Positions 1 through 6,851 of a stretch of DNA of 16,041 bases are shown here, in pieces (position 1 is the stretch's first letter; every line of letters starts with the position of its first letter). The notes under the pieces were generated by a model. That model was not told the origin of the DNA. It did no database searches and saw only the letters and a program-made list of their open reading frames with translations. The position numbers were made by a program, and so were the translations under genes. The stretch spans positions 1 to 16,041 of the forward strand of contig DAOWNK010000042.1 of assembly GCA_030642635.1 (NCBI GenBank), written 5' to 3'. This DNA comes from Pirellulales bacterium. GTDB taxonomy: Bacteria > Planctomycetota > Planctomycetia > Pirellulales > Thermoguttaceae.

Positions 1-66
1 GATGTGACTCGAAGTAATACATATCTACTTGTGCACCACCGGAAGGACGCCGGCGGCACTGTGTTT
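1..66. repeat. Truncated copy of a palindromic intergenic repeat (same family as 15425-15509)
   Basis: Positions about 3-63 align with the right half of the element at 15425-15509. Shared blocks in the same order are TGTGAC, a run resembling AATAC/ATAAC, CTTGT, ACCGG, GACGCCGG and CACTGTGTT. The remaining hairpin arms are ACCGG (37-42 region) and CCGG (50-53 region) and are more degraded than in the other copy. The left arm lies beyond the window edge. Both copies lie just downstream of the stop codon of a minus-strand gene, and an ATTTTACC block lies between element and gene in each case. Confidence 0.6.
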
Positions 67-101
67 TCCTTGATATTTTACCACTTAATGCAACGGTATC
101 G

Positions 102-136
102 CCCCCAGCCCCCAGCCCCTAGCCCCCAGCCCCTGG
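102..136. repeat. Heptamer tandem repeat (CCCCYRG x5) overlapping the efflux adaptor stop codon
   Basis: Five consecutive 7-bp units can be read: CCCCCAG, CCCCCAG, CCCCTAG, CCCCCAG, CCCCTGG. The stop codon of the minus-strand adaptor gene (119-121) and its last Gly-Ala-Gly-Gly codons lie inside the array, so the repeat forms the C-terminus and stop. Arrays of C-rich heptamers like this resemble the short tandemly repeated repetitive (STRR) sequences known from filamentous cyanobacteria. The resemblance is in pattern; common origin is not shown. Confidence 0.75.
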
Positions 137-1246
137 CTCCACAGGCAGTCCGGGCCGGGCACGCTGCAAGCCGTTTATAATGTAGCTCTCGTTCGGAGAA
201 AGCCCTTTGCGGATTACCCTCTTACCGTCGACCAGCGTACCCAGTTCTACGGGCTGCTGCTGGACGATGTTGTCCTTGCCGACAACCAACACGTACTTGC
301 CGCCCAGATCGGTGCAGATCGCCCGTTCACTTACCAAAAGTGCGTCCTTTTGTATCTCCTGGGGAACACGAACCCGAACGAACAGCCCAGGGTACAGGAA
401 CCCGTCCTTGTTCGGAAACACACCTCGGACCAATGCAGTGCCGGTGGTCGGATCGACACGGTTGTCGATAAAGTCGATCTTGCCTTCGTGCGGATAACCG
501 TCTTCGTTTTCAAGGCCGACGTACACCTTCCACTGTTCATTCTCGTCTTTGCCGTCCGGATTTTCCCGCTGCCACTGAAGCAGATTGAGCACTACCCGTT
601 CACTGACGTCGAAGTAGACGTACATTGGGTCCATCTTGACGATCGTCGTCAGCAGCGTGTTCTCCCCTGCCCCGACCAGATTGCCCGGGTCGACCAGCCG
701 CCGGCTTACACGACCTGATATCGGGCTTTGGATCACCGTGTAGTTCAGATCGATTATCGCCTGCTCGATATCGGCCCGATTTTCCAGCAGTTCGGCGGCG
801 GCGGCCTCGCGATGGGCCACGTTGGTCTGATACTCTTCACGGCTGATGGTCCGGTTGGTGACCAGTTTCTCGGCGCGAGCGAGGTTCGCCTCGGTCAATT
901 TCAGCTTGGCTTCGGTTTGCTTGAACTTGGCCTTGGCGGCATCGAGCCTGGCCTGAAACGGCTCCCGCTCGATGGCAAACAGCAGGTCGCCCTTTTCGAC
1001 CATCGAGCCGTCCGTAAAGTCCACGCTCTGCAGAAAACCACGTACTCGGGCGCGAATCTCCACAAATTCTATGGCCTTGGTCTTGCCGGTGAATTCCGCG
1101 TAATCGACCACGTCCGTCTGAACAGGTTTGGCAACCGTAACCTTCGGCGGCGGCGGCGCCGAACCCGACTCAGACGGCCGGCAGCCGGATAAAACAGCGC
1201 TGCAGATCACAGCAAACGGGACGAAAACCGATAGTTTCGCAGTCAC
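119..1246 (-). CDS. RND-type efflux periplasmic adaptor (membrane fusion lipoprotein)
   Basis: The 375-aa protein is an AcrA/MexA-like adaptor that links an inner-membrane RND transporter to an outer-membrane channel. The start is taken as GTG at 1246. It has a good AAAAAGG ribosome site 7 nt upstream and gives a compact lipoprotein signal ending in lipobox Leu-Ser-Gly-Cys (Cys22). An in-frame start at 1297 would add 17 unlikely residues. A Pro-rich linker follows. Next comes a first biotinyl-lipoyl half (about 60-100, ...RGFLQSV..DGSMVEKGDLLF), then an alpha-helical hairpin (about 95-165). The second lipoyl half follows (IQSPISGRVSRRLVDPGNLV), then beta-barrel and membrane-proximal domains containing DNRVDPTTGT and YPGLFVRV. 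The order is typical of the HlyD/AcrA family. No transporter gene is in the window; downstream on this strand is off the left edge, where one would be expected. The last residues come from a heptamer repeat. Confidence 0.9.
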   Translation of the reverse strand: MTAKLSVFVPFAVICSAVLSGCRPSESGSAPPPPKVTVAKPVQTDVVDYAEFTGKTKAIEFVEIRARVRGFLQSVDFTDGSMVEKGDLLFAIEREPFQARLDAAKAKFKQTEAKLKLTEANLARAEKLVTNRTISREEYQTNVAHREAAAAELLENRADIEQAIIDLNYTVIQSPISGRVSRRLVDPGNLVGAGENTLLTTIVKMDPMYVYFDVSERVVLNLLQWQRENPDGKDENEQWKVYVGLENEDGYPHEGKIDFIDNRVDPTTGTALVRGVFPNKDGFLYPGLFVRVRVPQEIQKDALLVSERAICTDLGGKYVLVVGKDNIVQQQPVELGTLVDGKRVIRKGLSPNESYIINGLQRARPGLPVEPGAGG

Positions 1247-1325
1247 GATTACACCTTTTTCTTGCAAAATGGTATTGATATCACACGACGCAGCCACCCC
1301 TCGGCTAGGGGGTTGTCAGCTAAGC

Positions 1326-1387
1326 AGCGAGCCGCCGGGTTTATCCCGGCGTAAACCACAGCGCAGGGACAAGCCCCGCGACTCGCT
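1326..1387. repeat. Palindromic element: two hairpins inside an outer inverted repeat
   Basis: The outer arms AGCGAG (1326-1331) and CTCGCT (1382-1387) are perfect inverted repeats. Inside are a perfect 7-bp hairpin (1333-1339 with 1345-1351, loop TTTAT) and a second hairpin (1362-1368 with 1374-1380, one A-C mismatch, 5-nt loop). No T-run follows, so it is not a standard terminator. It lies between the divergent adaptor gene and rpmI. The layout resembles paired REP elements and matches the architecture of three other elements here, with a different sequence. Confidence 0.65.
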
Positions 1388-1453
1388 ACAGTTCGCGCCA
1401 TATTTTTACAAAGTCTTACCATAAACAATTTGCTCTTTTCTGTAAATCCACCC

Positions 1454-1482
1454 TTCCAAGGACTATTGTATGTGTCTATAAT
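1454..1482 (+). promoter_or_regulatory. Candidate sigma70-type promoter for rpmI-rplT
   Basis: A perfect -10 hexamer TATAAT lies at 1477-1482. A weak -35-like TTCCAA (3/6 matches) lies at 1454-1459 with 17-bp spacing. This predicts a transcript start about 30 nt before the rpmI ATG. The region is AT-rich compared with its surroundings. It is called by consensus only. Confidence 0.45.
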
Positions 1483-1521
1483 AATTGATTCGTTAAACTC
1501 AGATTATTTCATAGAAGAATC

Positions 1522-1725
1522 ATGCCAAAACAAAAAACCCACAAAGGAACCAAAAAACGTTTCCGTCTGACCGGCAAGGGGAAGGCCGTTCATCGCCAAA
1601 GCGGCACCAGCCACCTGGCCGCCAGAATGAGCCATAAACGCAAGCGAAACTTACGCGGCACCGCCTCGGTAGATCAACTCGAGGCCAAGCGAATCCGCCA
1701 GGCGCTCGCCGGAAACAGCTACTGA
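1522..1725 (+). CDS. rpmI: 50S ribosomal protein L35
   Basis: The 67-aa, strongly basic protein has the L35 hallmark start MPKQKTHKGTKKRFRLTGKGK, then the conserved basic HLAARMSHKRKRNLRG segment and a helical C-terminus (QLEAKRIRQAL). It binds 23S rRNA in the large subunit. Length and motif order are normal. The ribosome-binding site is poor (AGAAGAA just upstream). In many bacteria infC (IF3) precedes rpmI; here the upstream gene is a divergent efflux adaptor, so infC is absent from this locus. rplT follows after 88 bp, the standard order. Confidence 0.97.
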   Translation: MPKQKTHKGTKKRFRLTGKGKAVHRQSGTSHLAARMSHKRKRNLRGTASVDQLEAKRIRQALAGNSY

Positions 1726-1764
1726 GGAGCCACGTAACCGACCGACGGGCCGGGCTGTACAACG

Positions 1765-1783
1765 CTCCCGCTACAATCGGGAG
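1765..1783 (+). promoter_or_regulatory. Small hairpin in the rpmI-rplT intergenic leader
   Basis: CTCCCG (1765-1770) pairs perfectly with CGGGAG (1778-1783) across a 7-nt loop, about 30 nt before the rplT start. It has no T-run. L20 is known to repress its own operon by binding leader RNA in several bacteria, so a regulatory role is possible. Nothing here shows the specific L20-binding fold. Confidence 0.3.
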
Positions 1784-1813
1784 GGCCTTGGTCCGCTACA
1801 GAAAAGGACCATT

Positions 1814-2179
1814 ATGAGAACCACCAAGGGCGCCGCCCGAAATCGGGCAAAAAAACGCCTCTTCAAAAAAGCAAAGGGATATCGCGGCGGACGAGGAAAC
1901 CTGCTGCGAACCGTCAAGGAATCCATCGTTCGCGCCGGGGCCTACGCCTATCGCGACCGCCGGGTGCGAAAACGCGATTTCCGCCGGCTGTGGATCATCA
2001 GAATCAACGCCGCCGTGCGACAGCGAGGGCTGCGCTACAGCGAATTTATCCACGCCCTGGACAAGGCCAACATCGCCCTGGACCGCAAGATGATGGCGGA
2101 AATGGCCGTGAGCGATCCGGAGGCGTTCGACCAGCTCGTCGAGATCGCAAAAGAGTCGCTGCCGGCGGCGTCTGCGTAG
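1814..2179 (+). CDS. rplT: 50S ribosomal protein L20
   Basis: The 121-aa protein carries the L20 signature. It begins with a basic N-terminal extension (ARNRAKKRLFKKAKGYRGGR), continues with AYRDRRVRKRDFRRLWIIRINAA, and ends with the globular RNA-binding part (YSEFIHALDKANIALDRKMMAEMA). L20 is needed early in 50S assembly and is often an autogenous repressor. An AAAAGGA ribosome site (1802-1808) precedes the ATG. The stop codon TAG (2177-2179) is formed by the first bases of a palindromic repeat that starts at 2176, so the end of the gene has been shaped by the repeat. pheS follows after 76 bp, most of it repeat. Confidence 0.97.
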   Translation: MRTTKGAARNRAKKRLFKKAKGYRGGRGNLLRTVKESIVRAGAYAYRDRRVRKRDFRRLWIIRINAAVRQRGLRYSEFIHALDKANIALDRKMMAEMAVSDPEAFDQLVEIAKESLPAASA

Positions 2180-2233
2180 GGTGCGTGCAACGCACCACAA
2201 TATGCCGTCGTTGGTGCGTTTCACGCACCCTAC
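2176..2233. repeat. Palindromic element fused to the rplT stop codon
   Basis: The outer arms GTAGGGTGCGTG (2176-2187) and CACGCACCCTAC (2222-2233) are a perfect 12-bp inverted repeat. Each arm is part of its own hairpin: GGTGCGT/ACGCACC at 2180-2186/2190-2196 (loop GCA) and at 2213-2219/2223-2229 (loop TTC). The middle about 16 bp are unpaired. GTAGGGTGCGT-type repeats are common dispersed palindromes in several bacterial phyla. No T-run follows, so a termination role is doubtful. Confidence 0.8.
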
Positions 2234-2255
2234 TTTTGCGTAGATATTTTTATCC

Positions 2256-3290
2256 ATGCCACTTTCTGAATTCCTCGCCGAACTCGATGAACTGGCAAAA
2301 GCTGCCATGGCCGCCTACGAGTCGGCAGCCGACGCCGATGCGCTGGAGGCCGTAAGAATTCAGTTTCTCGGCGCGAAAAGCGGCCGGCTGAAGGCCGTGC
2401 AAAAGGGGCTTGGCAAGATCGACAAGGCCGATAAACCGGTCGCAGGCAAGCGGTTCAACGAGGTGAAGCGGCAGATCGAAGAGGGTTTTGCTCGCATCAA
2501 ATTTGCTAAAGCAGAAGACAATCTGCATATCCAGCAAGAGGTTGCACGACACGATCCTACCATCCCCGGCATCAGCCCACCCCTGGGCCACCTGCACCCG
2601 ATCACGCAGACGATCACCGAAATCACCGACATCATGGGCCGGCTGGGGTTCACCGTGACCGAAGGACCCGAGGTGGAGGACCATTGGCACAACTTCGATG
2701 CGCTGAATATACCGGCCGAGCACCCGGCACGCGACCCGCTGGATAATTTTTATCTGGCTACTGCTCAAAAAACAACAACTGCGAAGCCGCAAGCAGGTTG
2801 GCTGCTGCGAAGCCAGACCTCGACCGTGCAGATTCGCGTGATGGAGCAAACCAGCCCGCCGGTGCGGATCATCTCGCTGGGCCGCGTATACCGGCCCGAC
2901 ACCCCGGACGCCACACACGTGCCGATGTTTCACCAGATCGAAGGGCTGCTTATCGACCGGCACGTTACCATGGCCGACCTGAAGAGCGTGCTGCGGCTGT
3001 TCGGCACGAGTTACTTCGAGGACGACGTGCACATTCGTTTCCGGCCGTCGTTCTTCCCATTCACTGAGCCGAGCGTCGAGATAGACATGAGTTGGCACGG
3101 CGGCTGGGTCGAGATGGGCGGGGCGGGCATGGTCGACCCGAACGTGCTGCGCACGGTCGGCTACGATCCCGATCAGTTCACCGGCTTCGCCTTCGGGCTG
3201 GGTATTGAGCGGATGTGTGCCCAGCGACACGGAATTACCGATATACGCGAGTTTTATAAGAACGACGTTAGGTTTTTGCATCAATTCTAG
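2256..3290 (+). CDS. pheS: Phenylalanine--tRNA ligase alpha subunit
   Basis: The 344-aa class II aminoacyl-tRNA synthetase catalytic subunit works with PheT as an (alpha-beta)2 enzyme. It has an N-terminal coiled coil (about 1-90), then HPARDPLDNFY and LLRSQTSTVQIRVME. Motif 2 follows (IRIISLGRVYRPD...THVPMFHQIEG), then FRPSFFPFTEPSVEIDM and motif 3 (FTGFAFGLGIERM). Length is normal. The stretch between DNFYL and LLRSQTS (about residues 167-183) is longer than in the short B. subtilis-type sequence, but this loop is variable in the family and is long in Thermus. There is no clear ribosome-binding site. pheT normally follows directly; here a restriction-modification gene of 3.3 kb intervenes. 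Confidence 0.97.
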   Translation: MPLSEFLAELDELAKAAMAAYESAADADALEAVRIQFLGAKSGRLKAVQKGLGKIDKADKPVAGKRFNEVKRQIEEGFARIKFAKAEDNLHIQQEVARHDPTIPGISPPLGHLHPITQTITEITDIMGRLGFTVTEGPEVEDHWHNFDALNIPAEHPARDPLDNFYLATAQKTTTAKPQAGWLLRSQTSTVQIRVMEQTSPPVRIISLGRVYRPDTPDATHVPMFHQIEGLLIDRHVTMADLKSVLRLFGTSYFEDDVHIRFRPSFFPFTEPSVEIDMSWHGGWVEMGGAGMVDPNVLRTVGYDPDQFTGFAFGLGIERMCAQRHGITDIREFYKNDVRFLHQF

Positions 3291-3343
3291 CACTGTGACG
3301 GCACGACAACGCGCCGGATGCCCTTTGGTCATGGAACATAGAT

Positions 3344-3372
3344 TTGGTAGAAAATGCAGCCATCAATAGTAT
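3344..3372 (+). promoter_or_regulatory. Candidate promoter of the restriction-modification gene
   Basis: TTGGTA (3344-3349) and TAGTAT (3367-3372) are each 4/6 matches to sigma70 hexamers with 17-bp spacing. They lie in the 120-bp gap between pheS and the GTG start at 3411. If real, the enzyme would not depend on the ribosomal/pheS transcript. It is called by consensus only. Confidence 0.35.
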
Positions 3373-3410
3373 CCAGTTTGTCAGAAAGCGCAAAACAGGG
3401 GTAACGCATT

Positions 3411-6400
3411 GTGACTGCCCGGCAGCAGAAACTGTTTTCCGAACTCGACGGGGCCCGGTACGGCAACGGCGGACCTCGCGACCGGCTGATTCTGCCGAAA
3501 TTCCTCAAACCGGCCGCAGAGGATCGTCGGCTGCGGGATCAGCAGCAGGAAGAAGCCCATGAGATCCTCGTCAGGTGGGCGGATTTGGAGGATAGCGGCA
3601 AGCTCCGCCGAATGAAGGAAACGACCCTGGAAGGGGAGTTTTTGACGGACGTATTCTCCAAAGCACTTGGCTATACGCTCTTTTCCAAAAACGAGCCGCA
3701 ATGGAACATCTGGCCGAAATACGCGGTGCCGGGCGGTGAGGCGGACGCTGCGATCGGGCTGTTCGACGCTCAGACGAAAGGGCCGCCGGTTGTCCTCATG
3801 GAGTTGAAGGGGCCCACCGTCAATATCGACGCAGATCGCTCCCGGGGCCGCACGGCGGTTCAGCAATGCTGGGATTACTTGAACGTGGTGCCGGAATGCC
3901 CGTGGGGGATTGTCTGCAACTACGTGAGCTTTCGGCTGTACCACCGGGACAAGACGCCGCGCACATTCGAACACTTCACCCTTCAGGAGCTGCGCGACGA
4001 GAAGCGGTTTTGGGCGTTCTATTGCCTGTTTGCCCAAGGGGGGCTGCTCCCGGGACTCTTGGGCCAGCGTCCGCGGGCCGAAGTCCTCCTGCAGAAGACC
4101 GACGAGCGCCAGCGAGAAGTCGGCCGAGAACTGTACCGCTGTTATCAAGACCAGCGGATTGCGCTGATTCGCCATCTGCGTCAGCCACCCCACAACAAGA
4201 CCATCGACGCGGCGATCCACATCGCGCAGATCCTGTTGGATCGCATCATCTTCATCGCGTTCTGCGAAGATCGAGGCCTGCTTCCTCCCAACTCGATCGA
4301 TACTGCGTGGCGCGACATCGGCGCTTTCTCGCTGGCCACCAATCCGCGTTGGCAGAGGTTCCAGGAGTTGTTCCGCAGCATCGACAAGGGGAACGAGAAA
4401 TACGGCGTCAGTGCGTACAACGGCGGGCTGTTCAAGCACGACGATGAAGTTGACAACTTGGAGTTGGACGACGACTGGACGAACTTCTTTCGGGAAATCG
4501 GCGGGTATCAGTTCCAGGACGAAGTCAACGTCGACGTCCTCGGCCACCTGTTCGAACAATCGATTTCCGACCTGGAGAACGTCCGCGCCGATCCCGAAAC
4601 GTCGCTCGCGCCACCGAAGAAGAAGGTTTCGGGAAAACGAAAGCGGACCGGAGTATACTACACGCCTCGGCACATCACGCGCTACATCGTCGAGCACACG
4701 CTCGATCCGTGTCTGCAGGATCGATTTGCCGCGGTGGCTGCCGAGCACGGCGTTGATCCCGCCGTCGAGCCTGAAAAGGCAGAACTGGAACGTTGGTCGC
4801 AATACCAGCAGGCGCGGCTGGCGGCGCTGGCCACCTTCCGCGTCTGCGATCCCGCCTGCGGAAGCGGGGCCTTTCTTATCCAAGCACTGGAATACCTCGA
4901 AGCCGTCTATGGCGACATCCTCGACGACCTACACTCGCGCGGCGTGAAACTCAAGGGCTGGTCGGCGCAGAAAGTCAAGGACACCATCCTCCACGAAAAC
5001 CTCTTCGGCGTCGATCTGCTGGAAGAGGGGGTTCAAATCACGCGGCTTGCGCTGTGGATCCGGACCGCGGAACGCGGGCGGACGTTGGCCGACCTGTCGA
5101 AGAACATCGGCTGCGGCAATAGCCTGGTCGACGATCCGCAAGTCGATCCGCGGGCGTTTGGCTGGCAAGACGAGTTTCCGACGGTGTTCGCCGAGGGCAA
5201 GTTCGATTGTGTCATCAGCAATCCACCATATATCAAGCTCCAGAACTTCCGCCGCCGCGAGCCGCGAGCCGCCGCGTTCCTCGTCGAGCGATACCGCTCC
5301 GCACGGACCGGCAATTTCGATATGTACCTGCCGTTCATCGAACGCGGGCTCGAACTACTCAAGCCGGACGGGCGGATGGGCTTTATTGCGCCGAACATCT
5401 GGCTGTACAACGAATACGGCCGCGGATTGAGGGAATTATTGGCCGAGAAGCAGTCGCTCGAACGGTTCGTCGATTTCAAGAGCCACCAGGTGTTCGACGA
5501 TGCGACCACCTACACTGCCCTTCAGTTCTTTTCCGGCCGGCCGCAAAAGGCTATCGACGCAGCCGACACCCCCACTGGTGATTTGACGAAGCTGGATTTC
5601 CGGCCCGTCCGATACGCCGGCTTGGGCCAAGGGCCATGGGCGTTGCTGGGCGAGGCGGATCGGAAACTCATCGACAAGATGCACCAGCGGAGCGTCACGT
5701 TGGCAGAGGCGTCCGGTCAGATATTCCAGGGGTTAATTACCAGCGCCGACGCCATTTATCACCTCATCAAGCTAGGCCCGGGCCGCTATTACTCCAAGGC
5801 TCTCAAAGGCGACGTGGAAATCGAAGACGAGGTGATGAAGCCGCTCGTCTCCGGCGAGGACGCTATCCCCTTCGGCACGCCGCCGACCGACAAGCACCTG
5901 CTTTTCCCGTACCTTGTGACTGAGGAGCAATGCCGCCTTTACACGCCGAAGGAGATGAAGCGGTTTCGGCGCTGCTGGCAGTACCTGCGGGAAAACGAAA
6001 AAACGCTGCGCCGGCGCGAGCACAGCAAATTCGACGACGACCAATGGTACCGCTTCGGCCGCCATCAAAACATTGACAAGCAGCGGCTGCGGAAGATCGG
6101 AGTCCCCGAGACGGTCAGCCACCTCATCGCATTTATTGATCACGAAGCTGCCCTCTATTTTAACAATGTCCGCGTAAACGGAGTGCTTGAAAAGCAGCAG
6201 GGACAATATGATCTGTGGTTCCTTCTGGCCATGCTGAATTGCAGCGCCCTGGATTTCGTGCTTCGCCATACGGCCAAACCCAAGGACCGCGGGTATTTCG
6301 AAGCCAACAAGCAATTCATCGCGCCGCTGCCGATACCGAAAACGCGGAGCACGAAGCGAGTGGCGAATCTCGCACAGAAGCTGGCCGACCTGTGCCGGCA

Positions 6401-6755
6401 GGAAGCGGAATTGCGGCGAGGCGTCTGCCGGCGGCTGGTGGTCGACCTGGCGCCCGCCTCGTTGTTCCCCACGGCGCCGGAACTGGTCTCGGTGCCGCGG
6501 AAGCTCGAACGGATGGAATTGCTGTCCGCCGCCGAGTTGCTCGGCGAAGTCGAGAAGTTCGCCAAGCGCAAGTTCGCGCCGGCCCAGCGGGCGCAATGGG
6601 ATGGTTATCTGACCGAACAGAGCGGAAGCCTCGCGTCGATCCTGCGCGAGATCGAAGACAGCCGATGCGAATTGAACGACCGCGTACACCACCTATTTGA
6701 CCTGACCGGCGACGAGGTGCGCCGAATCGTTTCCGAAGTTGGTTCGCAGAAGTAG
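3411..6755 (+). CDS. Type IIG-like restriction enzyme/adenine methyltransferase (single chain)
   Basis: The 1114-aa protein combines cleavage, N6-adenine methylation and target recognition in one chain. The N-terminal part has a PD-(D/E)xK-like nuclease signature: Asp112 in GEADAAIGLF, then Glu131-x-Lys133 in VVLMELKGP. A helical connector follows. The methyltransferase begins with TGVYYTP (413-419), has SAM-binding motif I DPACGSG (480-486) and catalytic motif IV NPPY (604-607). The C-terminal third resembles the TaqI/Eco57I-type specificity domain, with a Trp-Tyr-Arg motif near 879 and FEANKQFIAPLPIP near 963. All key motifs are present and the frame is intact, so it is probably active. The start is GTG, with AGGGG about 10 nt upstream. 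No separate methyltransferase, endonuclease or specificity gene is nearby. It separates pheS from pheT (120 and 96 bp gaps). The recognition sequence cannot be deduced. Confidence 0.9.
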   Translation: MTARQQKLFSELDGARYGNGGPRDRLILPKFLKPAAEDRRLRDQQQEEAHEILVRWADLEDSGKLRRMKETTLEGEFLTDVFSKALGYTLFSKNEPQWNIWPKYAVPGGEADAAIGLFDAQTKGPPVVLMELKGPTVNIDADRSRGRTAVQQCWDYLNVVPECPWGIVCNYVSFRLYHRDKTPRTFEHFTLQELRDEKRFWAFYCLFAQGGLLPGLLGQRPRAEVLLQKTDERQREVGRELYRCYQDQRIALIRHLRQPPHNKTIDAAIHIAQILLDRIIFIAFCEDRGLLPPNSIDTAWRDIGAFSLATNPRWQRFQELFRSIDKGNEKYGVSAYNGGLFKHDDEVDNLELDDDWTNFFREIGGYQFQDEVNVDVLGHLFEQSISDLENVRADPETSLAPPKKKVSGKRKRTGVYYTPRHITRYIVEHTLDPCLQDRFAAVAAEHGVDPAVEPEKAELERWSQYQQARLAALATFRVCDPACGSGAFLIQALEYLEAVYGDILDDLHSRGVKLKGWSAQKVKDTILHENLFGVDLLEEGVQITRLALWIRTAERGRTLADLSKNIGCGNSLVDDPQVDPRAFGWQDEFPTVFAEGKFDCVISNPPYIKLQNFRRREPRAAAFLVERYRSARTGNFDMYLPFIERGLELLKPDGRMGFIAPNIWLYNEYGRGLRELLAEKQSLERFVDFKSHQVFDDATTYTALQFFSGRPQKAIDAADTPTGDLTKLDFRPVRYAGLGQGPWALLGEADRKLIDKMHQRSVTLAEASGQIFQGLITSADAIYHLIKLGPGRYYSKALKGDVEIEDEVMKPLVSGEDAIPFGTPPTDKHLLFPYLVTEEQCRLYTPKEMKRFRRCWQYLRENEKTLRRREHSKFDDDQWYRFGRHQNIDKQRLRKIGVPETVSHLIAFIDHEAALYFNNVRVNGVLEKQQGQYDLWFLLAMLNCSALDFVLRHTAKPKDRGYFEANKQFIAPLPIPKTRSTKRVANLAQKLADLCRQEAELRRGVCRRLVVDLAPASLFPTAPELVSVPRKLERMELLSAAELLGEVEKFAKRKFAPAQRAQWDGYLTEQSGSLASILREIEDSRCELNDRVHHLFDLTGDEVRRIVSEVGSQK

Positions 6756-6814
6756 TGGCGGAATCATCCGTTGGTGATCGGCCACTTGTCAACCACTGGA
6801 AATCCGTTATTCTG

Positions 6815-6849
6815 TCCTAATTCTCCAATCCTCAACCCCTGACCCCTGG
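6815..6849. repeat. Degenerate heptamer array in the pheT ribosome-binding region
   Basis: Five 7-bp units can be read: TCCTAAT, TCTCCAA, TCCTCAA, CCCCTGA, CCCCTGG, ending 2 nt before the pheT ATG. The units drift from T/A-rich to CCCCTGR. The array occupies the place of a Shine-Dalgarno sequence, and none is visible. The last two units closely resemble the CCCCYRG array at 102-136. Confidence 0.6.
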
Positions 6850-6851
6850 CC

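Noticed and set aside
1326..1387. Rho-independent terminator or small RNA gene at the hairpin pair
   Set aside because: No T-run follows on either strand, and the outer inverted repeat plus two hairpins fits a dispersed palindrome better.
2237..2248. Shared 12-mer TGCGTAGATATT before pheS and upstream of hppA (13231-13242, minus strand)
   Set aside because: In a 16-kb window several 12-mer matches on either strand are expected by chance. There is no common spacing to start or promoter.
2749..2810. Repeat insertion within pheS between DNFYL and LLRSQTS
   Set aside because: The stretch is longer than in some PheS, but this loop varies in length naturally (it is long in Thermus), and no clear palindrome is present.
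2250..3332. 360-aa open frame on the minus strand opposite pheS
   Set aside because: Antisense to an unambiguous pheS, with no domain or ribosome site. It is a shadow frame.
3381..4883. 500-aa open frame on the minus strand opposite the restriction-modification gene
   Set aside because: It overlaps a protein with clear methyltransferase and nuclease motifs on the plus strand, shows no recognisable domain, and is the expected shadow of GC-rich codon use.
5772..6692. 306-aa minus-strand frame opposite the C-terminal part of the restriction enzyme
   Set aside because: Antisense shadow with low-complexity Arg/Gln/Leu content and no motif.
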